From Azospirillum lipoferum (GTDB lineage Bacteria > Pseudomonadota > Alphaproteobacteria > Azospirillales > Azospirillaceae), in the NCBI RefSeq assembly GCF_024170005.1, contig NZ_JALJXJ010000013.1, forward strand, positions 124,001 through 188,000: 64,000 nt of DNA. Reading direction: 5' to 3'. Under the pieces are notes generated by a model, which saw nothing but the letters and a program-made list of their open reading frames with translations, made no database searches and was not told the DNA's origin. The translations under genes were made by a program, and so were the position numbers. The first letter of the stretch is position 1. Every line of letters begins with the position of its first letter. Positions 15,771 through 24,253 of this stretch are shown here, in pieces.

Positions 15771-17774
15771 ATGTTCGACAAGATCCTCATCGCCAACCGC
15801 GGCGAAATCGCCTGCCGGGTCATCCGCACAGCCCGCCGCCTGGGCATCAAGACCGTCGCCGTCCATTCGGAGGCCGACGCCAAGGCCATGCATGTCCAGA
15901 TGGCCGACGAGGCCGTCTGCATCGGTCCGGCCCCGGTCGGCGAAAGCTATCTGCGTGGCGACGTCATCCTCGACGTGGCGAAGCGCACGGGTGCCCAGGC
16001 CATCCATCCCGGCTATGGCTTCCTGTCGGAGAATGCCGGCTTCGCCGCCGCCTGTGCCGAGGCCGGTGTCGTCTTCATCGGCCCGCCGATCGAGGCGATC
16101 CGCGTCATGGGCTCCAAGGCGGAATCCAAGCGGCTGATGGCGAACGCCGACGTGCCGCTGGTGCCGGGCTATCACGGCACCGACCAGGACTTCGCCACCC
16201 TGTCGGCGGAGGCCGAACGCATCGGCTATCCGGTGCTGGTCAAGGCGTCGGCCGGCGGCGGCGGGAAGGGCATGCGCGTCGTGCGCGCCGGCAATGAGCT
16301 GGCGGATGCGGTGGCCGGCGCCCAGCGCGAGGCCAAGGCAGCCTTCGGCGACGACAGCCTGCTGCTGGAGAAATATCTCGGCCGGCCGCGCCATGTCGAA
16401 ATCCAGGTGTTCTGCGACACCCATGGCAACGGCGTCTATCTGTTCGAGCGCGACTGCTCGGTCCAGCGCCGCCACCAGAAGGTGATCGAGGAGGCGCCGG
16501 CCCCGAGCTTGCCCGACGACATCCGCCGCCGCATGGGCGAGGCCGCGGTCGCCGCCGCCAAGGCGGTGAACTATGTCGGCGCCGGCACCGTCGAGTTCCT
16601 CTATGAGGATGGCGGCTTCTACTTCATCGAGATGAACACCCGCCTGCAGGTGGAGCATCCGGTGACGGAGAAGATCACCGGGCTCGATCTGGTCGAGTGG
16701 CAGCTGCGCGTCGCGGCTGGGGCGGAACTGCCGCTGCGCCAGGACCAGCTGACCCGCAAGGGGCATGCCTTCGAGGCGCGGCTGTACGCCGAGGATCCGC
16801 AGCGCGACTTCCTGCCGGCCATCGGCAAGCTGGTCCGTCTGCGCCCGCCGGCCGAGTCCGATCACGTCCGCGTCGACACCGGCGTCCGCGAGGGCGATTC
16901 GGTGACGATGTATTACGACCCGATGATCGCCAAGCTGATCGTCTGGGACGAGGACCGCGACAGCGCGCTCCGCCGCCTGCGCGTGGCCTTGGCTGAGTAT
17001 GAGGTGGTCGGCGTCACCACCAATGTCGGATTCCTCGGCGCCATCGCCGGCCATCCCGCCTTCAAGGCGGTGGAGATCGACACCGGCTTCATCGAGCGCC
17101 ACCGCGCCGACCTGCTGCCGCCGCCGGCCCCGGTGGCTGACAGGGCGCTGGCCGCCGCCGCGCTGTCGGTGCTGCTGACGCGGCGGGAGGAGGCCCAGGC
17201 CGCGCTGCGCGCCCGGTCGGATCGCTATTCGCCCTGGCTGCTCGCCAATGGCTGGCGGCTGAACGAGGAGAACCATTACGACCTGCGTCTGATGGATGGC
17301 GACACGGCGCGCGAAGTGACGCTGCATTTCCGGGCAGATGGCTATGAGGTCGCGGTGGATGGCAGCAAGCCGATGCCGGTGACCGGCGTCAGCCTGTCGG
17401 ACGGCCTGCTGACCGCCACGCTGGACGGCATGCGCACCCGCGCCACCGTGGTGCGGCAGGGTCTCGACATCACCGTGCTGATCGACGGCGCGGTGTCCCG
17501 CCTGACGCTCGACGACCCCAGCGCCCGCGCGGCGGAGCAGGAGGGCGGCTCCGGCCGTCTCACCGCACCGATGCCCGGCACCGTGGTCCGCGTGCTGGTC
17601 GAGCCGGGCCAGAGCGTCGAGGCCGGCGCGCCGCTGATGCTGCTGGAAGCCATGAAGATGGAGCACACCATCAAGGCCCCGGCGGCGGGCACCGTCAGCG
17701 CCGTGAATTTCGCGGCGGGCGATCAGGTGTCGGAAGGCGTCGACCTGCTGGTTCTCGACATCGCGGAGGCCTGA
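15771..17774 (+). CDS. liuD: 3-methylcrotonyl-CoA carboxylase, alpha (biotin carboxylase/BCCP) subunit
   Basis: A 667-residue protein that carboxylates biotin with ATP and bicarbonate. It has the biotin carboxylase N-terminal fold (KILIANRGEIACRVIRTA), the ATP-grasp glycine loop (KASAGGGGKGMRVV), the MNTRLQVEHPVTE motif with catalytic residues around residue 290, and a C-terminal biotinyl domain with the acceptor lysine in EAMKMEHTIKAP. The length fits MCC alpha. It starts 5 bases after the hydratase stop and pairs with the beta subunit. Confidence 0.96.
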   Translation: MFDKILIANRGEIACRVIRTARRLGIKTVAVHSEADAKAMHVQMADEAVCIGPAPVGESYLRGDVILDVAKRTGAQAIHPGYGFLSENAGFAAACAEAGVVFIGPPIEAIRVMGSKAESKRLMANADVPLVPGYHGTDQDFATLSAEAERIGYPVLVKASAGGGGKGMRVVRAGNELADAVAGAQREAKAAFGDDSLLLEKYLGRPRHVEIQVFCDTHGNGVYLFERDCSVQRRHQKVIEEAPAPSLPDDIRRRMGEAAVAAAKAVNYVGAGTVEFLYEDGGFYFIEMNTRLQVEHPVTEKITGLDLVEWQLRVAAGAELPLRQDQLTRKGHAFEARLYAEDPQRDFLPAIGKLVRLRPPAESDHVRVDTGVREGDSVTMYYDPMIAKLIVWDEDRDSALRRLRVALAEYEVVGVTTNVGFLGAIAGHPAFKAVEIDTGFIERHRADLLPPPAPVADRALAAAALSVLLTRREEAQAALRARSDRYSPWLLANGWRLNEENHYDLRLMDGDTAREVTLHFRADGYEVAVDGSKPMPVTGVSLSDGLLTATLDGMRTRATVVRQGLDITVLIDGAVSRLTLDDPSARAAEQEGGSGRLTAPMPGTVVRVLVEPGQSVEAGAPLMLLEAMKMEHTIKAPAAGTVSAVNFAAGDQVSEGVDLLVLDIAEA

Positions 17775-17776
17775 CG

Positions 17777-18676
17777 ATGCAGCTGCCGAAATTCGTCCGC
17801 ATGGTGGAGGTCGGTCCGCGCGACGGCCTCCAGAACGAAAAGTCCATGGTGCCGACGGCGGTCAAGGTGGAGCTGGTCGACCGCCTGTCCGACGCCGGTC
17901 TCGGCGTGGTGGAGGCAGCCAGCTTCGTCTCTCCCAAATGGGTGCCGCAGATGGGCGACAGCGCCGAGGTGCTGGCCGGCATCGCACGGAAGCCCGGCGT
18001 TCGCTATGCCGCCCTCACCCCCAACCTGAAGGGGCTGGAGGGTGCGCTGGCGGCCAAGGCCGACGAGGTGGCGGTGTTCGGCGCCGCCTCGGAAAGCTTC
18101 AGCCGGAAGAACATCAACTGCTCCATCGCCGAGAGCCTGGACCGCTTCGCCCCCGTCATGGAGCAGGCCGAGGCGGCGGGCGTGCCGGTTCGCGGTTATG
18201 TCTCCTGCGTGCTCGGCTGCCCCTATGAAGGGGAGATCGCGCCCAAGGCGGTGGCCGAGGTGGCGGAACGGCTGTTCGCCATGGGCTGCTACGAGATCTC
18301 GCTTGGCGACACCATCGGCACCGGCACGCCGACGAAGGCGCAACTGATGATCGCCGCGGTGGCGGAGCGGGTGCCGGTCGATAAGATCGCCGTCCATTTC
18401 CACGACACCTACGGGCAGGCGCTGGCCAACATCCTGGCCGCCCTTCAGATGGGGGTGACGGTGGTCGACAGTTCCGTCGCCGGGCTCGGCGGCTGCCCCT
18501 ATGCCAAGGGTGCCAGCGGCAATGTGGCGAGCGAGGATGTGCTGTACATGCTGAACGGTCTCGGCATCGAGACCGGGGTCGATCTGGAGAAGCTGATCGC
18601 GGCCGGGGCGTTCATCAGTGACGCCATCGGCCGCCCCACCGCATCGAAGGTGGCCCGCGCTCGTGGTTGTGCGTGA
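17777..18676 (+). CDS. liuE: hydroxymethylglutaryl-CoA lyase
   Basis: A 299-residue TIM-barrel enzyme splitting HMG-CoA into acetyl-CoA and acetoacetate, the last committed step of leucine breakdown. It has EVGPRDGLQNE near the N-terminus (catalytic Arg and Asp), SFVSPKWVPQMGD, GDTIGTGTP, the metal-binding HFHDTYGQALAN and the signature GLGGCPYAKGASGNVASED with the active-site cysteine. It begins 2 bases after the carboxylase stop and is the last gene of the operon, followed by a terminator hairpin. Confidence 0.95.
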   Translation: MQLPKFVRMVEVGPRDGLQNEKSMVPTAVKVELVDRLSDAGLGVVEAASFVSPKWVPQMGDSAEVLAGIARKPGVRYAALTPNLKGLEGALAAKADEVAVFGAASESFSRKNINCSIAESLDRFAPVMEQAEAAGVPVRGYVSCVLGCPYEGEIAPKAVAEVAERLFAMGCYEISLGDTIGTGTPTKAQLMIAAVAERVPVDKIAVHFHDTYGQALANILAALQMGVTVVDSSVAGLGGCPYAKGASGNVASEDVLYMLNGLGIETGVDLEKLIAAGAFISDAIGRPTASKVARARGCA

Positions 18677-18695
18677 GGGACCCTTCGGCAACGAG

Positions 18696-18738
18696 GGGCC
18701 GCGCTTCCGACAGGGGGCGCGGCCCTTTGGTATTTTGG
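18696..18738 (+). terminator. terminator of the leucine catabolism operon
   Basis: GGGCCGCGC (18696-18704) and GCGCGGCCC (18717-18725) form a perfect 9-bp stem, followed by TTTGGTATTTT. It lies 20 bases after HMG-CoA lyase. Confidence 0.8.
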
Positions 18739-18787
18739 GGGCCGCAAAGCGCCTGGAATGGTCTCCGATCGGTGCTATCTTTCCATC

Positions 18788-19102
18788 ATGGCAGCCATGG
18801 ATTCCATACTTGACCGCTTTCGGGCGGATCTTGACCGGCTTTACGGACCGCGGCTGGCCCGTGTCGTGCTGTTCGGGTCACGGGCGCGTGGCGATGCGCG
18901 GCCAGACTCCGACTATGACGTCGCTGTGTTCCTGTCCGATCTGAACGACCGGTGGGATGAGGTTGACCGCATCGCCGGGGTCGCCGCTAACCTGCTGGAC
19001 GAGACGGGTGCGGTGATCCATGCCATGCCTTACCGGATCGATGCCTATGCCGAACGCACCCCCCTGATGCACGAGATCCGCCGGGAAGGGCGCGAGCTTT
19101 GA
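18788..19102 (+). CDS. MNT-type nucleotidyltransferase (MntA-like antitoxin)
   Basis: A 104-residue minimal nucleotidyltransferase. The core motif GSRARGDARPDSDYDVAVF contains the GS and the two metal-binding aspartates (DYD) of the pol-beta fold. It is followed at once by a HEPN protein, the arrangement of MNT-HEPN toxin-antitoxin systems in which the MNT protein AMPylates and neutralises the HEPN RNase. The ATG at 18788 is the best start; a leader from 18758 crosses low-complexity sequence. No palindrome is obvious upstream. Confidence 0.85.
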   Translation: MAAMDSILDRFRADLDRLYGPRLARVVLFGSRARGDARPDSDYDVAVFLSDLNDRWDEVDRIAGVAANLLDETGAVIHAMPYRIDAYAERTPLMHEIRREGREL

Positions 19103-19506
19103 CGCCAGAGGCCGCCGGATATCTCGACAAGGCGAGACGCTGTCTGGAGTATGCGCGCGTGAACCTCAGTGTTGATCTTGGGAACGATGCCGGACGTAAC
19201 GCCTATCTTGCCGCCTTCCATGCCACTCAGGCATTGATTTTCGAGACGACTGGCCGGATCGCGAAGACGCATCAGGGTGTTCAAGCCGAGTTCAGCCGAT
19301 TGACCAGGGACGACCCCACCATAACCGCCGACCTGCGCCGTTTCCTGTCGCAAGCCTACACCCTCAAGGCCGTTGCCGACTATGAGGCGGGGCCGGATGC
19401 GGAGGTGCCTGTGGATCGGGCTGCGTTGGCACTCGCAGGCGCCAAACGCTTCGTGGATTGGGTGGAAAAGCGTCTCCCCGCATCGTCCGGATATGCGGCA
19501 TTCTAA
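19099..19506 (+). CDS. HEPN-domain protein (HepT-like toxin candidate)
   Basis: A 135-residue helical protein beginning with TTG that overlaps the upstream stop (TTGA), so translation is coupled. The motif RNAYLAAFHATQALIFETTGR is typical of the KNTase-C-terminal-like HEPN branch. A possible R-x4-H (RIAKTH) follows, but the canonical catalytic RNxxxxH box of HepT RNases is not clear. It could therefore be an RNase toxin or a non-catalytic partner of the nucleotidyltransferase. Confidence 0.82.
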   Translation: MTPEAAGYLDKARRCLEYARVNLSVDLGNDAGRNAYLAAFHATQALIFETTGRIAKTHQGVQAEFSRLTRDDPTITADLRRFLSQAYTLKAVADYEAGPDAEVPVDRAALALAGAKRFVDWVEKRLPASSGYAAF

Positions 19507-19704
19507 ATTGTACGTGCTACAAACTTGACGCTGCCAGCCAGTCGGCGCATCATGGTCTTCGTGATGAATGGTGCCGAAAACGCAGCGTTCCCACGACGCC
19601 GACCGGCCTGACGGCCGGCCGGAACCACGGCTGGAGTTCCAGTGGCAACGACCCACGGCCGCTTCATGCGCGCCGCCATATGACCTGTTGCCCGTCCGGC
19701 TGAA

Positions 19705-19750
19705 CGGCGGCGGAGCCATACCCGGGTGGCTCCGCCGCCGATTGTTTTTG
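19705..19750 (+). terminator. strong hairpin terminator downstream of the MNT/HEPN pair
   Basis: CGGCGGCGGAGCCA (19705-19718) and TGGCTCCGCCGCCG (19727-19740) form a perfect 14-bp stem with an 8-base loop, followed by ATTGTTTTTG. It lies about 200 bases after the HEPN stop. Confidence 0.8.
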
Positions 19751-19998
19751 TGCCGACTGCTTTTTGGGCAGTCGCCACAGTCCCGTCCCATCCTGGCCAT
19801 TCTCCCGCCTCATTTCTGTCACGTCCTGTCGCCCCTCGCACATGACCAGGGAAGCGATCGGCATGTAATGGATCGGCCGGAATTCATACCACTTTTGAGC
19901 AAAGAATCGGGCGAATCTCGCCGGATTTGCTCGAAAATCAAACGAAACTCCGAAAAATATTGATGGGCTTTCGCAAAATGGGGGTAAGGGCTGTGGCT

Positions 19999-20014
19999 TT
20001 AACGCGCCATTAAC
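19999..20014 (+). promoter_or_regulatory. CtrA-type binding box (TTAA-N7-TTAAC)
   Basis: TTAACGCGCCATTAAC matches the alphaproteobacterial CtrA consensus exactly (TTAA, seven bases, TTAAC). It lies about 140 bases upstream of the lipoprotein-response regulator-kinase operon, in an AT-richer segment. Confidence 0.65.
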
Positions 20015-20155
20015 CAGACTGGATTGAGTTTAGAGACATCAGACGCGGCCAACTCCAACCAGCACGCGAAGTTGACTTCCAGGCTAGATGGAAATGGTTC
20101 GTCTCCTGTTAATGCCGTTATGCCCGTTCCTCTTGGATTTGAAAGGCCCGCCCCC

Positions 20156-20899
20156 ATGACCGTGCCGGCAGTCCTCCGCGATGTGGCGCAGTATGGCGCC
20201 TACGCCGCCGGCCGGGGCCGACATGCGGGCCTGCTGGTCGCGGTCCTGCTGCTGGCTGGTTGCCCGGCCAACACGGCCGGGCCGTGGGGGGGAGCGGATG
20301 TGACGGCGGCCAACCCGAATGCCCGTACGGCGACTCCGCCGGTGCCCAGGCAGAAGCCGGTCCGCAAGATTGCCGACGCCGCCGCGCTGGCGCCGGCTCT
20401 GCCGATGCCGCAACCGGGTCCGCCGGTCACCACCGGCGATCTGGCGGTCACGCAGAATGCCGGCCAGAATTCTCCCCAGGCCTCCACCCAGCTGGCGGCC
20501 ATCGCGCCCGATACGGTTCCCCAAACGACGTCTGCTTCGGCGAACGCCGCGGCGATGCCGACGACGGTTCCATCCATGGGGGGCATGTCCACCCAACCCG
20601 CAACCATCAACGCCGACCCCGACAGCCTTGTCGGGCTGGACGAAGTCCAGACTCTCAAACTCCTGGGGTCCCCCGTTGCACGGGAAGAGGCGCCTCCCGC
20701 CAAGATCTGGCGGTATGCCAAGGGCGATTGTACCCTCAAGGTCTTCTTCTTCATGGATATGACCTCGTCCCAGGACTTCCGCGCCCTCTCCTACGACATG
20801 AAGAGCAGCCAAAATGTCCCTGACGCCGACCACCGATGCTTCGCCCAACTCCTCGCTCAAGCTGACGCAGGGCGCCCTGCCCGCCCCGGGTTTCAGTAA
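20156..20899 (+). CDS. predicted lipoprotein preceding a ChvI/ChvG-like pair
   Basis: A 247-residue protein. After a 25-residue leader comes LLVAVLLLAGC, a lipobox, so it should be lipidated. The middle (about residues 50-165) is a Pro/Ala/Thr-rich low-complexity linker. The C-terminal domain (LVGLDEVQTLKLLGSP, then a segment with Cys in KGDCTLKVFFFMD and another in HRCFAQL) is compact and resembles small periplasmic SmpA/OmlA-like folds, but this is not certain. The ATG at 20156 follows GAAAGG. It is co-transcribed with the regulator 28 bases downstream and could be an envelope partner or sensor accessory. Confidence 0.75.
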   Translation: MTVPAVLRDVAQYGAYAAGRGRHAGLLVAVLLLAGCPANTAGPWGGADVTAANPNARTATPPVPRQKPVRKIADAAALAPALPMPQPGPPVTTGDLAVTQNAGQNSPQASTQLAAIAPDTVPQTTSASANAAAMPTTVPSMGGMSTQPATINADPDSLVGLDEVQTLKLLGSPVAREEAPPAKIWRYAKGDCTLKVFFFMDMTSSQDFRALSYDMKSSQNVPDADHRCFAQLLAQADAGRPARPGFQ

Positions 20900-20927
20900 G
20901 GCGGAGTCGAACAAGGGAATGTCCGCA

Positions 20928-21752
20928 ATGACCGATCCGACCATTGCCCGCATCGCTCTGGTGGACGACGACGACCTGTTCCGTGAGTCGCTCAGCCTCA
21001 ACCTCGGCGACGAGGGCTACGAGGTCATCACTTTCGACCGCGGCGAACCGGCGCTCGATTTCTTCGCCGAAGGCGGGTCGGTCGACATCGTCCTCCTCGA
21101 CTGGCGCATGCCCAAGCTGGATGGCATCGACGTGCTGCGTCAGATGCGTGCCCGCGGCATCGCCACCCCGGTCATCTTCCTGACCGTGCTGTCCGACCAG
21201 ATTTATGAAGAGGCGGCGCTGGCCGGTGGTGCCCTGGACTTTGTGGAGAAGTCGCGCAGCCTGTCGATCCTGCTGAAGCGCATGCGCCTGATCCTGGATG
21301 GGATCAAGGGTGACAATGCCAAGGGCTTGGAGGATGCGGAGGCCGGGGGCAACAGCACCAGCCACCGCCTGGGCGAGCTGGAACTGCGCCTGGACAACAG
21401 CCGCGCCTTCTGGAAGGGCAAGCGCATCGACCTGACGCTGACCGAGTTCAACATCGTCAAGCTGATGTCGACCCGCCCGGAAGAGGATGTGTCCTATCGC
21501 GAGATCTACGATCTGGTCCACGGCAAGGGCTTCGTCGCCGGCTACGGCCCGTCGGGCTACCGCGCCAACGTCCGCGCCTTCATCAAGCGCATCCGCCAGA
21601 AGTTCCGCTCGGTCGACGCCAACTTCGCCTGCATTGAGAACTATCCCGGCTTCGGCTATCGCTGGGGCAAGGGGGAGAATGCGGCCAACCAGGGCCGTGA
21701 CGAGGATGGTATGGGCGAGGATATGCTGATCGATGGCGCTGCTGCCGATTGA
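20928..21752 (+). CDS. ChvI-like two-component response regulator
   Basis: A 274-residue OmpR-type regulator. The receiver begins IALVDDDDLFRESL and has its phosphoacceptor in IVLLDWRMPKLDG, Thr in FLTVL and Lys in FVEKSRS. A winged-helix DNA-binding domain follows (residues about 150-255) with RANVRAFIKRIRQKF. KGFVAGYGPSGYRANVR is a marker of the ChvI/ExoS-ChvI group, which controls envelope and surface polysaccharide genes in alphaproteobacteria. The C-terminal 25 residues are an acidic tail. ATG 20928 is preferred, with AAGGGA upstream. The gene overlaps the kinase by 20 bases. Confidence 0.88.
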   Translation: MTDPTIARIALVDDDDLFRESLSLNLGDEGYEVITFDRGEPALDFFAEGGSVDIVLLDWRMPKLDGIDVLRQMRARGIATPVIFLTVLSDQIYEEAALAGGALDFVEKSRSLSILLKRMRLILDGIKGDNAKGLEDAEAGGNSTSHRLGELELRLDNSRAFWKGKRIDLTLTEFNIVKLMSTRPEEDVSYREIYDLVHGKGFVAGYGPSGYRANVRAFIKRIRQKFRSVDANFACIENYPGFGYRWGKGENAANQGRDEDGMGEDMLIDGAAAD

Positions 21753-23352
21753 CCTGGCGATGCGGGCGCCCCGACGGGCGTCCGCCCGCCTGCTCTGGCT
21801 CTGGCGCTCGATGGCGAGCCGCCTGCTGCTGCTCACCCTCGTCTTCGTCGCAGTGCCCGTCCTGCTCTATGACCAGTTCCAGCGGGCCGACGAGGCGTCG
21901 CAGCAGCTTCTGCTGAAAAGCGCCCAGCGCCAGGGCGAACTGATCGCCCGGGCACTGGAACCCGAACTGCTGGGCGTCGACCGCACGGCCCTGCCCAGCC
22001 TGAGCATCGCGCTTGCCCGCTACGGCGACGACCGCACCCGGCTGAAGCTGCTGGTGCGTCCGCGGGTGACCGCCACAGGCAACGCCACCACACCGTCCGG
22101 CGCCAAGGCCGGGCCGGAACCCTTCTTCTACGTTGCGGCCGCGCCGAGCCTGTCGACCGCCGATATCGACGCCGAACGGCGCCTGCTGCTCGAACAGGGC
22201 GTGCTGGACCGTCTGGGGTCGAGCTGTGCCGGCAACGCGACGCTGGCGATGCGCGTCCCCCATGTCGAAGGCGGGGAGGAGGTGCTGTCGTCCATCACCC
22301 CGATCAAGACCAGCTTCGGCTGTTGGGCACTGGTGACCAGCCACGCGACCGAGGCCTATATCTCCTCCTCCATCGGCCGTCCCTATTGGAGCACGCCGGC
22401 GGTCCAGGCCGCGGCGGTGATCTATGTGGCGATGGCCGCCCTGGTGCTTGCGGTGCTGGCCGGCATCTGGCGCAACCTGAACCGCTTCGGCGACCTGGCC
22501 CGCCGCATCGTCGGCGGTGAGGACGTGCCTGACCAGGAGGATGGCAACGCCTCCTTCGCGGCGCGCAACACCGTGCCGGAACTGGCCGGGGTGGCTGAAG
22601 ATTTCGACCGGCTGGTCTCCACCCTGCGCGACAGCGCCCAGTCATTGCGCCGTGCCGCCGAGGACAACGCCCACGCGTTCAAGACGCCGATCGCCGTGAT
22701 CCGCCAGTCGGTGGAGCCGCTGCGCCGCGCCATGCCGGCGGAGAACGCCCGCAGCCAGCGCGCCCTGACGATGATCGAAAAGTCGTTGGACAAGCTGGAC
22801 GGCCTCGTCTCCTTCGCCCGCCGCATGGACGAGGCGGCTGCCGACCTGCTGGCCCCCGCGCGGCGCCGCGTCGACCTGTCGTCGCTGGTGGAGCGAATGG
22901 CCGGCGGCTATACCGGGCTTTTGGCCGAACGCCGCCTGCACATGCGCTCGCGCATCGATGCCGGGCTGGTGGTGCGGGCCAGCGAGGAGACGCTGGAGAC
23001 CATCGTCGAGAATCTGGTGGAGAACGCCGTCAGCTTCTCGCCGCCCGACGGCACGGTCAGCGTCCGGCTGACCCGCAGCGGCAGCTGGGCCGAACTGGTG
23101 GTGGACGACGAGGGGCCGGGTGTCGATCCCGCCAACCTGGACCGCATCTTCGAGCGCTACTTCTCCCACCGCGAACCCGGCCGCGGCATGCCGGACGACG
23201 AGGCGGCGGCGCATCAGGCCGGAGCGGCGCATTTCGGCATCGGTCTGTGGATCGTGCGGCGCAACATCGAAGCCTTCGGCGGCCGTGTCCGCGCCGAGAA
23301 TCGTCCGACCGGCGGCCTGCGCATGACGGTGACCCTGCCGCTGGCTGCTTGA
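21733..23352 (+). CDS. ChvG-like sensor histidine kinase
   Basis: A 539-residue membrane kinase. Two transmembrane segments (about residues 25-45, LLLLTLVFVAVPVLLY; and 230-250, VIYVAMAALVLAVLAG) flank a periplasmic sensor domain of about 180 residues. HAMP and dimerisation regions follow; the phosphoacceptor histidine is in AHAFKTPIAVIRQS, an atypical H-box lacking the usual E-x-N after His. The ATPase domain shows NLVENAVSFS, DDEGPGV and FGIGLWIV. It overlaps the regulator gene and should phosphorylate that regulator. No PTS/HPr kinase genes follow, unlike the usual ChvG locus. Confidence 0.87.
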   Translation: MALLPIDLAMRAPRRASARLLWLWRSMASRLLLLTLVFVAVPVLLYDQFQRADEASQQLLLKSAQRQGELIARALEPELLGVDRTALPSLSIALARYGDDRTRLKLLVRPRVTATGNATTPSGAKAGPEPFFYVAAAPSLSTADIDAERRLLLEQGVLDRLGSSCAGNATLAMRVPHVEGGEEVLSSITPIKTSFGCWALVTSHATEAYISSSIGRPYWSTPAVQAAAVIYVAMAALVLAVLAGIWRNLNRFGDLARRIVGGEDVPDQEDGNASFAARNTVPELAGVAEDFDRLVSTLRDSAQSLRRAAEDNAHAFKTPIAVIRQSVEPLRRAMPAENARSQRALTMIEKSLDKLDGLVSFARRMDEAAADLLAPARRRVDLSSLVERMAGGYTGLLAERRLHMRSRIDAGLVVRASEETLETIVENLVENAVSFSPPDGTVSVRLTRSGSWAELVVDDEGPGVDPANLDRIFERYFSHREPGRGMPDDEAAAHQAGAAHFGIGLWIVRRNIEAFGGRVRAENRPTGGLRMTVTLPLAA

Positions 23353-23483
23353 GCGGCCACATCAAGGCAAACGGGCTTCGGGGCAGAACAGTTCTGGCCG
23401 CTGCAGCTATGGTCCGGCATGGCTTAGCCCCGTTTTTTCCGCTAGGATCGGGCCCGCCAGCCGAACAGCATTCCGAGCCGCCG

Positions 23484-23978
23484 ATGGACCGCAGCCTCGA
23501 TTCCACCGACATCAAGATCCTGCGCGAATTGCAGGACGATGGACGCCTCAGCAATGTGGAGCTGGCGCGCCGCATCAACCTCAGCCCGGCCGCCTGCCTG
23601 GAGCGGGTGAAGCGCCTCCAGGCCGACGGCATCATCCAGCGCTATGTAGCACTGCTCGACCCGCACCGGCTGGAAGCGGGGATGCTGGTCTTTGTCGAGG
23701 TGGTGCTGGACCGCACGACGCCCGACAATTTCGACGACTTCAAGGCCACCGTCCTGCGCATGCCGCAGATCATGGAATGCCACATGGTGGCAGGCGGCTT
23801 CGATTATCTGGTCAAGGCCCGCGTGCGCGACATGAACGAATACCGCCTGTTCCTGGGTGAACTGCTGTCCACCGCGCGCGGCGTGCGGGAAACCCACACC
23901 TACGCCGTGATGGAAGAGGTGAAGAGCGTCACCGCCATCCCGCTGGACGGGCTCTCCACAGGATCGTTGCGGAGCTGA
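23484..23978 (+). CDS. lrp: Lrp/AsnC-family regulator, close to leucine-responsive Lrp
   Basis: A 164-residue protein. Residues 8-55 form the helix-turn-helix (LSNVELARRINLSPAACLERVKRL) and the rest is a RAM effector domain (MECHMVAGGFDYLVKARVRDM, then GVRETHTYAVMEEVKS), the sequence style of global Lrp rather than of amino-acid-specific paralogues. Members bind leucine or other amino acids and change oligomeric state. A leucine catabolism operon lies 5 kb upstream, so it is a candidate regulator of it, without direct evidence. The ATG was chosen by the Lrp N-terminus. Confidence 0.88.
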   Translation: MDRSLDSTDIKILRELQDDGRLSNVELARRINLSPAACLERVKRLQADGIIQRYVALLDPHRLEAGMLVFVEVVLDRTTPDNFDDFKATVLRMPQIMECHMVAGGFDYLVKARVRDMNEYRLFLGELLSTARGVRETHTYAVMEEVKSVTAIPLDGLSTGSLRS

Positions 23979-24253
23979 AGGATCAGACAATATAGCAATT
24001 GCCAGATTGCATAGTACTTTGGGGCCAGTCTGCTTTTCCGGACGCATTTTGCGAGGAGTGGGCTTCGTCAATTTCGCGTCCCCAGTGCGAGCTTGAGCGA
24101 AGCTTGTTTGTTTGCTGACAAATTGATGCGGCATGCCGCTTGCAGCGAAGGCTGTGGTCCGGGAGGACGACCGAAGCTGTCATGCGGCTGCTTTCGTTTC
24201 GCCACCATGCCCGACCATCCTGTTCGAGGCTTTGGCTGGAGCGGAACCGCGTC

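Larger units (their letters stand above)
19507..20155. other. 649-base intergenic region
   Basis: The longest gap in the window. It holds a strong hairpin terminator near 19705-19750, an AT-richer stretch around 19900-20020 suited to a promoter, and a CtrA-type box. Short reading frames here overlap the terminator and show no protein-like composition, so I call no gene. A small RNA between the HEPN gene and the terminator cannot be excluded. Confidence 0.5.

Noticed and set aside
19568..19963. A 131-codon plus-strand frame downstream of the HEPN gene
   Set aside because: It spans a strong terminator hairpin, has no ribosome binding site and lacks protein-like composition.
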